DNA of 64,000 nucleotides from Craspedostauros australis (Eukaryota; Bacillariophyta; Bacillariophyceae; Mastogloiales; Achnanthaceae). Each line of letters begins with the position of its first letter. Position 1 is the first letter of the stretch. Below, piece after piece: positions 56,229 through 64,000 of this stretch. The stretch lies in the NCBI GenBank assembly GCA_026770025.1, contig JAMXDE010000031.1:186001-250000 (forward strand), read 5' to 3'. A program made the translations under genes and the position numbers. The notes beneath the pieces are model-generated. The model worked only from the letters and a program-made list of their open reading frames with translations. It did not search any database and had not been told where the DNA came from.

Positions 56229-57055
56229 TTCTCGTCTCATTCGTTTCGCCAGGAAGACCACGGCAACGACGACGGAGTCTCTGCTGCTGCCTCTCTTGCA
56301 GCACAATCGCGGGTGCTGCTCAACCTCCAACTCTGCCTCAGTCTCTGCTGGATCTCTATTTCTGAATCTCTTCACCTGTTGCCTATCCGTATCCACCTGT
56401 CGTCTCCTTCGCGTTGTGCGATGCCCCAGATGATGATAACTCTCCAAATTGCCTCCTCCCACGAGTACGTACGACTACGAGTATGCTCCTCCACACACTT
56501 GGCTGCCGTGAGCGAGAGACATTTATTGACGATGCCGTAGTCGAAGTTTTCGACTGCCTCCGACCGTGGTCTTTCGCGGCGTGTTTTCGTGTTCTCTCGC
56601 TCTCCTCTGCGTCGTTTGTCTCTGTTCGCGGATTGGCGCAAATGGTTCCTTTCCGGATGTCTCGTGACTACATATCCGTGACTCAATGGTTGGTCGATTC
56701 GCCCCAATCGATTGCTTCGGATAAATTATTGTCTTCATTTATCCGAAAGCACATGGGATTTGCGGTAAATTATATTGCAACTATAATTAAAGTTCATCGT
56801 GTTTTCGGCGACTTCCATCTCATTCATGAGTAGTTTCGTGATCGGCCACGCGCAATTTTGACAAACAAACCAGGCACGCCATGAAACCAAACAGAGAGAA
56901 GCATGTCTCTCGACATCATCACCTTTCACTTGGGGGTGACAGTTGCTTGAGGAAGTGGTCGCCCTGATAGCCAAGGAGCATTCAAAGTGGAAACGCAGGA
57001 AGGCATCACGGAAGTATTATATTCTATAAACAAACCAAGAGCAAAACAGAGAGAA
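56229..57055. promoter_or_regulatory. Divergent upstream region, MRH-EDEM and MGAT1
   Basis: About 0.8 kb between two start codons that point away from each other. No gene is seen. It includes ACGAGTACGTACGACTACGA near 56461-56480 and an A/T-rich block at 56720-56790. A shared promoter is plausible but unproven. Confidence 0.45.
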
Positions 57056-58504
57056 ATGGCGCGCGAAGGCGAAAGGAAGTTCCTGCAGCGTCGGAAGGGA
57101 ACGTCGTCCAAGTCCGCGGCACGCAAGAGCAGGAGGGCCATGATCAGACGAACGCTGTGCCTTTGCTTTACGATGCTGTTCTCCAGCACCGTTGGATTTG
57201 CCAGTTACATGCTGTGGTACATGAGTGCTATTCAACGCACTCAGCACGATCACGTAGACACGCCGGCACAAGTTGCAGAACGGCCAGGTGCGGCGATCCG
57301 TTCCCAGAAACACGGCAGCTTCAAGTCTCCGTACAACCCCGCAATTACAGATCATGTCGCCGAATCGCCGACGAGCTACGAATCTCCGCTCATCATCTTC
57401 ACATGCTCGCGTGCCGATTACCTGCGCACCACTTTGCAATTCATAGAAAAGGCCCTCATGATGTCCAACGACGACCCCGAAGGCCACATTTGCGTATTCG
57501 GCTGTCCCATCGTCATTTCGCAGGATGGGAACAATGCACCCGTCACGGCGGTCATCAAGGAATTCCAAACGCGATGGGATGATATCAACCTTCCGTTGGT
57601 GCATCTAAGACATACGCCGACGGACGTGTCTCGATTGCGAGGCTTTGCCAAGTCGTACACCGCCTTGGCGCAGCACTATGGATGGGCTTTGAGGAAAGTG
57701 TTTGGGGAGCCGATGGCGCTGTCCTCGATATCGTCCTTCCCGGCGCCGCAGCGATTGATCATCATGGAGGAAGACATACAGGTCGCGCCAGATTTCTTCA
57801 GCTACTTCGAGGCCATGGCGCCGATATTGGACAACGACAGATCGCTGTTTGCCGTGTCTGCTTTCAATGACAATGGACAGCACAAGCCAAAGGCGGATGT
57901 TATCACTCCGGACACCACCTCGTGGAGCTCACCGGCCCAGGCGCACCTGCGCGTCTTGCGTAGCGACTTCTTCCCCGGTCTGGGATGGATGATGACGCGA
58001 TCCCTGTGGAAGGACGAGCTGGAGTCCAAATGGCCCAAGGCCTACTGGGATGATTGGCTGCGGGAACCGGCGCAGCGCATGGGCCGGCAGGTCCTGCGTC
58101 CCGAGGTCGGTCGCACCTATCACTTCGGTTCCAAGGGCGGCGCGAGCAAGAACCAGTTCGGTGCGCTGCTGCAGAACATACAGCTGAACGATCGCATTGT
58201 AGACTGGAAGCAGCAGGATCTGTCGTACCTGGATGCCGACGTCTACAAGGAGATGTACATGAAGCTGGTGATGGATGCGCAGGTGGCACGCACGTCGCCC
58301 GAACTCCTAGTGAAGGTCATCTCTGGCAACGTGCGGTTAGAGTACAAATCCTTTGGGCATTTCAAGAAGATCGCTTCGAGCATTAATATCATGAACGACG
58401 AGAAGGCGGGCATACCGCGAACGGCGTACAATGGGGTGGTGGAAACGAGGCCGAAAGGCAACCATATCGCCTTTCTGGTGCCGTCGTCGGACGGGCTGAT
58501 CTAG
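57056..58504 (+). CDS. MGAT1: N-acetylglucosaminyltransferase I (GT13), Golgi
   Basis: 482 residues. It adds GlcNAc in beta-1,2 linkage to the alpha-1,3 arm of Man5GlcNAc2, the first step towards hybrid and complex N-glycans. The type II layout fits a Golgi enzyme: a basic N-terminus, one membrane anchor (about 33-56, TLCLCFTMLFSSTVGFASYM), then a lumenal domain. GT13 motifs: PLIIFTCSRADYLRTTL, VISQDG, EED metal site at 238-240 (IIMEEDIQVAPDFFSYF), FFPGLGWMM, YWDDWLR and RPEVGRTYHFGSKGGAS. The first in-frame ATG is 57056; the frame opens upstream only with a GTG. A single exon. It is head-to-head with another N-glycan gene. GnT I homologues are known in diatoms. Confidence 0.93.
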   Translation: MAREGERKFLQRRKGTSSKSAARKSRRAMIRRTLCLCFTMLFSSTVGFASYMLWYMSAIQRTQHDHVDTPAQVAERPGAAIRSQKHGSFKSPYNPAITDHVAESPTSYESPLIIFTCSRADYLRTTLQFIEKALMMSNDDPEGHICVFGCPIVISQDGNNAPVTAVIKEFQTRWDDINLPLVHLRHTPTDVSRLRGFAKSYTALAQHYGWALRKVFGEPMALSSISSFPAPQRLIIMEEDIQVAPDFFSYFEAMAPILDNDRSLFAVSAFNDNGQHKPKADVITPDTTSWSSPAQAHLRVLRSDFFPGLGWMMTRSLWKDELESKWPKAYWDDWLREPAQRMGRQVLRPEVGRTYHFGSKGGASKNQFGALLQNIQLNDRIVDWKQQDLSYLDADVYKEMYMKLVMDAQVARTSPELLVKVISGNVRLEYKSFGHFKKIASSINIMNDEKAGIPRTAYNGVVETRPKGNHIAFLVPSSDGLI

Positions 58505-58989
58505 ATATACGCGTATGATATAATAGATTCCAGGCTACGAGTATGGCGAAGCAAGCAAAGAAGTCGTGCTGTTGTTGTCCTTGTTGCAGCTTCTTGCGGT
58601 GATTGAAACGACGACGACGGTGACGATGACGCTGAGAATCGAATTGGATCTGAAACGATGCAACAACTCAACAAACGTGTTGTACAAGCGGGTCGCCATC
58701 AGAGTAGACCATATTAAAATGAACAAGACGACTTGGGCTTTGAGATGGTTGTTTCTATTCAGGGAGTGTATGTAATTGCGTACGCAGTTGTTTTGGAGCG
58801 GACTTTGTGGAGTAGACTATTCTAAGTTGTTCCGTGTGAAGCATCGCAGACGAAGTGCTCACGAGGCTTCCGAATGACGGAGGGTCAAAAAGTTAGCATC
58901 CGGTTGTCTCATGCATTGTTCCATGGACTGTATGTCGTGTGGTTTGGTGCAAGAAGATAAGCAGGTCCGTGGAGCTGCAAGCGTCCCAT
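58505..58989. other. Convergent 3' spacer
   Basis: 485 bp between the stop codons of MGAT1 and the FKBP-MsrA gene. It contains TACGAGTATGG near 58536 and no gene. Confidence 0.5.
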
Positions 58990-60570
58990 TTATCCGTAGC
59001 ACCGGATTGGTGTCTGGTCGCCCTTGCGTGCCGACTGACCTCCCTTGAGTAGGTATTGCTGATGGTACTCTTCGGCATTGTACATCACTGTTGCTGGCAG
59101 CACTTCTGTTTTGCAATCATCGCCGTACGAGCCCACGATGCGTTCGGCAATTGACCTTTGTTCATCGTTGTGGTAATACACGCCGTGTCTGTACTGAGTG
59201 CCTCTGTCGTGGCATTGCATTTATTGGATTGTTGAATTTATATTGCATTGATGATGGAGAGAGGTGTTCATCGTGGCATCGCGAAGATGAGGAAAGATGC
59301 AGGGTGAGTGAAGCCAATCAGTGTTGGTACGAGTACGAGTACGAGTATGGTGCAGTGCGTGGCTAAAGAGCACGTCGCGAATACTCCAACTGCTCCATGT
59401 CGTGGAACCACGGTCCAGAGCAAAGAAGGAACGAAGGAAGATCTCAACAAACAAAATCATCTTCGCATAGAGACGCATGCACATCAGTCAGTCACAATGA
59501 CCACAAAATGGCACGTACTTGTCTTGCTTGACCTGATTCAGCAGATACTTGTCCTCCCCGAGCCGGTCCAGCATGATGTGAAGCAGCCGATCGTAACTGA
59601 CGATGGCTGGATCGAACGTGATCATCATGGCCTCGCTGTGCCCCGTGGCACCCGTGCAGACCTCCTGATACGTGGGTTCGACGGCATGCCCCTGTGTGTA
59701 GCCGACCTTCGTTCCGACCACGCCCGGCTCTCTCATGAACTCCAATTCCACACCCCAAAAGCAACCGCCCGCGACCGTGGCGACCTGGTACTTGGAATCT
59801 GCGTTGGCGGTTGGCTTGTACACCAGATCGGCCGGTCCGTCTTCCGCGCGGATGACTTCAATGTCCGCCATGTACGACGCACCCGCGAGCGGTGGATTTG
59901 CATCGATGGTAAAATCGCTGTCCGTGACCTTCGTGACGATGGCGGAAACGCCGCTCGACATCATGAGCTCCACGCCGACCTTGATGCGCGATGCTTCGAT
60001 GCTGTTGCCGAGGGATTCGAGGGACATGGTGGCTTGCAATTGGGGGTTCCATTGACCCCATCCAGCATCCAAACAGACGTCGGTGGCCTTCGCGCCGATG
60101 GGCGTCGATGCGACGAGATCATGGAGTCCTGGCAAGTAGTTGCCTTGTCCTAGCACGAAGCTGATGCGTTGTGGATTGGATTCATCGCCGAAGACGATGC
60201 CATCAAACAGTGGTTCCGGAACGAAGTCACCTACCGGTCGCAGCCGGCAGTCAACCGTGACGATGGATCCCCTGGTTGGACATTGCGAAGAGGGAGACGA
60301 AGAAGATGCTGATGATGCTCCAGTTGAGCCGTCTATTTGTTCGGGTTGCGACAATGAGGAAGAGACGGACAGGACGACCGGCGAGCTACTGCTGCCCCTG
60401 CTGCGGCCTGCACGGGATCGTGGCGATCGGAATCCAATTCCGAATTTCTCATTCGCGACAGATGCCTTCAATGCAAATGCATCCGCAGAACGGAAACAGC
60501 AGGAAGTCATCAACAGGAGACATCCTGCGATTGCCTTTTGCATTCCCAGCTTCTTCGTCAGTGTCGTCAT
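58990..60570 (-). CDS. msrA: Plastid FKBP(SlyD-like)-MsrA fusion, methionine sulfoxide reductase A
   Basis: Two exons, 60570-59519 and 59203-58990, separated by a 315-bp GTACGT...CAG intron; the splice gives LNQVKQDKGTQYRHGVYY, the expected MsrA wording; 421 residues. The start at 60570 puts a signal peptide first (hydrophobic AIAGCLLLMTSCC), cleaved at SADA|FALK, the Ala|Phe plastid-import motif of diatoms; the frame is open further upstream. Residues about 101-243 resemble a SlyD-type FKBP prolyl isomerase (LGQGNYLPGLHDLV, VTDSDFTIDANPPLAG). Residues about 261-421 are MsrA: catalytic Cys270 in GGCFWGVE, GYTQGHAVEPTYQEVC, TGHSEAM, and the C-terminal QTPIRCYG. It reduces methionine-S-sulfoxide in proteins, in plastid stroma by inference. 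Confidence 0.88.
59204..59518 (-). other. Intron of FKBP-MsrA gene
   Basis: 315 bp, donor GTACGT at 59518, acceptor CACGACAG ending 59204. It contains a short (ACGAGT)n run near 59328-59347. Confidence 0.8.
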
Positions 60571-62014
60571 CGTTGATGTGATTGATGTGCTTGGTTTTGT
60601 TGATGGACTCGATGTTGCAGATATGATTGATTGCCTCCCTCTCATCTTCAATTCCTCCATTGCAAATGCTTCTGATTCCGCTTTATGTTGAATTCGCTGG
60701 TGTGATCTTCCACTGCCTCTCTCCTTGAGCCTTCCCGCTTGATTTTTGATGTGCCTTGATGTGTTTCCGTGATGCTCTCTCCCTTGTTGATGCTTCGTTC
60801 CGATGAGATTCTTTGCTTTTCGCGTTTGTTCGTTGTTGTGTGTGATGACGTGACAGGTTGAATGGAAGATGAGGGGGCGGGAAACAAGGAGGGAAAATGT
60901 GAGCGTGGCTGCACGACTGTGCTGTTTTTTCATCGGTGGCATTACTTTGTGGAGGCGATTAGGAATCTGGAATTCGGATGGGCATGGAATGTCACAAAAT
61001 GGGCAATACGATGTTTGATCAAGAGAGTCGAACCGAACCACACAGAACGTCGCCAACCAAGAACAAAAATAGCACCAAAGTCTATCACAACGAAGCAAGA
61101 TCAATGTTCGCATGCGAGAAAACAATACCAAGCGCAATCCAATCCATGGTGCGGAGCATCGTACGGTACGCAAGTCTGGAATAGAGGCATCAGGATGTAG
61201 AGCAAAGGATACAGACTGCAGAGCATTGAGTGAGGCAGAGTGGAATGGAGTGGAACTCTCCACCCATAGCTCACACCATTCGCTCCAAGCATTCTCACAC
61301 TTCAAGAGCATGAAGAACCAAACAGCAGAATGGTAGTCAAGCATGGAGTACGTTGGTTTGATGTTGATAGGTCGTACTCGAGCCGCACTTGAATTGCAGT
61401 TTTGAAGGAATCGTATGCATTTTTAACAGACAAATGGATTGGAGGACTCTTGACTTGTGTGCATTGTGGAGGGCACTTAGCAGGTGGTATAGTAGATGGG
61501 AGAGCGAGAAAGATCGGTAGAGTTTTGAATTCCAATTCGTCTTCTGGTTGGAGTTTAGGTGAGACAAAGAGCATACACAAGTCTTCGCGACACTGAAACA
61601 GGCTTGATGTGTTGTTGATCACCAAAGCGAAGAGAGACGCTGCACCGCGTGCCCTCTCTGTCTTTCTCTCTCCAGAGAGACACAGAGAAGCAATCGGCAT
61701 GCTCCGCTCTACGGTACATCGCTCCACATGGTAGGTTACAAGGTGTGAATGGAATTGGTTTACTTCGGTTGATTTGGTTGTGATCACCATTGTGTTGGTG
61801 CTGTGAAAGTTGTTTGCTTGCTTACCACAGTCTACCGCCGCAACGGGCAGGTGGAGTGTGGCACGTCATGTTCTCAGTATGGCACAATTTGAAATGGGAA
61901 GCTTGTTGAAGTTGCAGTTGGTGGTGGTGTTGTGGTTGATTGATTGATTTGATGGCTTGTGCACCACAATCGTCAATGGGGTGAAGTGAAGTGGAGTATT
62001 CAACAGTGCTCGAT
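60571..62014. other. Spacer between MsrA fusion and L10
   Basis: 1.4 kb. The minus-strand frame of the MsrA gene stays open upstream to 61344, but the protein it gives is low-complexity and unlike any MsrA N-terminus. No other recognised gene. The 5' leader and promoter of the MsrA fusion and the 3' region of L10 must be here. Confidence 0.45.
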
Positions 62015-62662
62015 TTACTCGTTATTCTTGTCTGTGGCAAGCTTGATAGCACGGGCGAGCTTGGAGTTCGGTGCCTTGATGACAGTGGCGACCTTGGTTG
62101 GGACGGCCTTGACGGCACCGGCGATCTTGGCGTAGAGCTCGTCCTTGGTTGGGAGCTTGCCAATGGCGGTGACGCCCTCCGTATCGTACGCGTTGCCCTC
62201 GAGGACACCTCCGCTGATGCTGTGGGTCTCCACCTTTCCGGACTCCTTGAGGAATTCGTTGTAGGTCTTGATGGAAGCGCTGATGTCGTCCTCGATGAAG
62301 AACCACATGTTGGCGCCCTTGAGCATGGTGGTGGCTGGCTCGAATTCGGTTCCGTCCAGAGCGCGTCCCATGAGGGTGTTCTTGACGACGGCGATGGTGG
62401 TGCCCTCCGGCATGGAGCGGCGAAGGCCCTCGGACTCCGCGACAGTGAGGGATCCGGCCGGGACGGTGAAGATCATCTGCGAAGTGTCCAGGAGTCCCTT
62501 GATGCTCTCAACGCGCTCCTTCTTTCCCTCGATCGATGTGGCGTACCCACTGGCGCCTCCGAAGAGGCTGGTTGTGGACTGTCTCGTGTGTGGCTGCTGT
62601 GGGGCTGTGAATGCAGTGGTGGCGACGATGCCGAGCGGGATGAGGGACAGTGACTTGACCAT
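62015..62662 (-). CDS. rplJ: Plastid 50S ribosomal protein L10, nucleus-encoded
   Basis: 215 residues, single exon. It forms the base of the L7/L12 stalk of the plastid ribosome. The N-terminus MVKSLSLIPLGIVATTA|FTAPQQ is a short signal peptide ending at an Ala|Phe site (FTAP), the bipartite plastid signal of diatoms, followed by a serine/threonine-rich transit region to about residue 37. The mature part shows L10 wording: KKERVESIKGLL, VVKNTLMGRAL, LKGANMWFFI, and ends in a lysine/alanine-rich helix (about 175-215). Confidence 0.92.
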   Translation of the reverse strand: MVKSLSLIPLGIVATTAFTAPQQPHTRQSTTSLFGGASGYATSIEGKKERVESIKGLLDTSQMIFTVPAGSLTVAESEGLRRSMPEGTTIAVVKNTLMGRALDGTEFEPATTMLKGANMWFFIEDDISASIKTYNEFLKESGKVETHSISGGVLEGNAYDTEGVTAIGKLPTKDELYAKIAGAVKAVPTKVATVIKAPNSKLARAIKLATDKNNE

Positions 62663-62774
62663 GGTTGCTGCTTTGCGTTTAGTTTAGTTTGGCTTTGCTT
62701 TGGTTGCAGATGTTGCAGTGGCGTGATGTGTGTTGCTCGGTTTTGAGAACCTTCGTTGATGGTGATGGCAATGG

Positions 62775-62800
62775 TGATGATGATGATGATGATGATGATG
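62775..62800 (+). repeat. (GAT)n microsatellite
   Basis: About eight perfect GAT units about 110 bp upstream of the L10 start. Confidence 0.9.
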
Positions 62801-63490
62801 TTGCTTCCGAAGAGGAGGAACAGCAACAGAGAAGAGCGAGATCGAAACGTCCTCGTCGAGTTGATGGGTCGGCTGCCAAGAGGTGAGTACTTGCACTGGC
62901 ACTGTTCTTACTCGTGTTGCTGCGGTTACAAAACAACAGCGTCGATGCTCGACGATTGTTGGCGCCTGATTTTCCGCTTCACATGCTGTTGATGGGTGGC
63001 TGTCTGTCCGGCTGTTGGTGGATGTCACAAAGGCACCACAACAGGTGGTGCACGCAAAGGCGGGGAGGAAAGGAAGAACGGTAATTGCGTCCGCGTCCAC
63101 TCAGCACCGCGTTCATTTGGGAGGCTGTCGCGCGTTGATGGATGACGTACGTCCGTTCTACGGCAACTCAGTACTACTCCACCCAAGCCACACGAACATC
63201 GACGGTTCGTGATTTGGAGTTGTCCATGAGTCATACGATACGGGTGGCGGGCGGACACTATCATGGGATTCGAAAGAACTCATGACTGAATCAAAACGAA
63301 GAATCTACCTCTTTGATAATTTCATATCTGATTGTGCGTGTATCAACGGGCACCAAATATATCTGATTTCGCCACGATTATTTTAAAAGAGCTAATTGCA
63401 CAAAGCGCAAACAACAACACGATCCTGGGGACCGTGGAGTTGCACCCACAAACAACGAGAGGGCGAACGCAAAGCTGCCCACATTGCTTT

Positions 63491-63542
63491 GCATTGAATG
63501 GGATTGCATCGAATGGGATTGCATCGAATTGGATTGCATTGA
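63491..63542 (+). repeat. 15-bp tandem repeat
   Basis: About 3.5 units of GCATCGAATGGGATT with T/C and G/T variants, about 100 bp upstream of the RbBP5-like start. Confidence 0.8.
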
Positions 63543-63642
63543 GGCGTGCTCCACACAACTTCCCAACTCCCAAGTTCAATCACAACGTTGTGCAATACCT
63601 GGCACAGCAAAACACTCAACATCTGAACATCACATCATCACC

Positions 63643-64000
63643 ATGAATCTGGAGTTGCTGGATCCGTTCCAGATCAAGATCCCGGATCGCATCGATGCAA
63701 CGTTGCGATTGCCAGATGCCCTGCACTTCCGCAGGCCGGTGCCAAAGAAGCGCCTGAATCAGAGCCAATCCGGGAAGAAGCAGGATGCATCGCATCACAA
63801 CGATGACTGGAAGGCCGCCAACCACCTTGCCTACAACCGCCGCGGGACGTACGTGGCCATCGGTTATGGCAGCGGGACCGTCGCCATCTTCGACACGCTC
63901 AGCAGGACGCTGAGCGCCGTTTACCCAGCTGCTCCCAAGATTGTGGGAAAAGCACCAGCAGGAGCGCCGGCCACACCAGCAACAACAACGAAAGCAGCAA
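63643..64000 (+). CDS. RbBP5/Swd1-like WD40 protein, COMPASS subunit (partial)
   Basis: Starts MNLELLDPFQIKIPD and is open to the right window edge (119 codons). The first eight residues match the start of RbBP5 (MNLELLESFG in animals). The later NHLAYNRRGTYVAIGYGSG and VAIFDTLSRTLSAV match the first WD40 blade of RbBP5/Swd1 (FNRRGTLLAVGCNDGRIVIWDFLTR-like). RbBP5/Swd1 scaffolds the histone H3K4 methyltransferase complex in the nucleus. Lysine-rich and Ala/Pro/Thr-rich linkers enlarge the N-terminal part. The remainder lies outside the window. Confidence 0.78.
   Translation, partial: MNLELLDPFQIKIPDRIDATLRLPDALHFRRPVPKKRLNQSQSGKKQDASHHNDDWKAANHLAYNRRGTYVAIGYGSGTVAIFDTLSRTLSAVYPAAPKIVGKAPAGAPATPATTTKAA

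Larger units (their letters stand above)
62663..63642. promoter_or_regulatory. Divergent upstream region, L10 and RbBP5-like gene
   Basis: 980 bp between two outward-facing start codons. It holds a GAT trinucleotide run (62775-62800), a 15-bp tandem repeat (63491-63542) and no recognised gene. Confidence 0.45.

Noticed and set aside
60571-61344. N-terminal extension of the MsrA fusion (618-codon frame)
   Set aside because: The extension is low-complexity and would bury the signal peptide and its Ala|Phe site in the middle of the protein; the start at 60570 gives the expected plastid signal at the N-terminus.

Overview
The window reads as nuclear DNA of a diatom or a close stramenopile alga. 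Two host proteins, ribosomal protein L10 and an MsrA fusion, start with a short signal peptide that ends at an Ala|Phe junction, the plastid-import signature of secondary red-lineage algae. Introns are few and short. About 40 kb of the 64 kb is Ty1/Copia-type LTR retrotransposon (Pseudoviridae), in the style of the Copia-like elements of diatom genomes. This attribution is inference; no rRNA or organelle marker is present.

Layout. 1-19557: a nest of Copia elements. The oldest layer is X (15909-19557, plus strand, broken). Element C (minus strand) abuts X. C is itself split by A (plus strand, running off the left edge, ends 2321) and by B (2496-10430, minus strand, looks whole). 19558-21305: non-coding host DNA. 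21306-34589: element E, split by element D (22284-30210), a close sister of B. 34864-45678: first copy of a ZIP-type metal transporter, very probably a pseudogene. Its single intron carries a 1.66 kb terminal-inverted-repeat element (35371-37026) and a whole Copia element F (37029-44297). 48093-50031: second, intact ZIP copy.

50499-58504 is the most interesting host region, a head-to-head pair of N-glycan genes. On the minus strand is a giant ER protein that joins an OS-9/Yos9-like MRH lectin domain, an EDEM-type GH47 mannosidase and a PA domain. On the plus strand is GlcNAc-transferase I (MGAT1). In animals and yeast the EDEM/Htm1 mannosidase and the OS-9/Yos9 lectin are separate proteins acting one after the other in glycoprotein ERAD; here they appear to be one chain.

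58990-60570 (minus) is a plastid-targeted fusion of a SlyD/FKBP-like prolyl isomerase domain with peptide-methionine sulfoxide reductase A, with one intron. 62015-62662 (minus) is plastid ribosomal protein L10. 63643-64000 is the start of an RbBP5/Swd1-like COMPASS subunit, cut by the window edge.

The LTR pairs of B, D, E and F each look identical by eye, so these insertions are recent. Two features at the primer-binding site are unusual. In E the site is complementary to a stretch of its own LTR. In B, D and C a perfect 12-bp palindrome follows the LTR.
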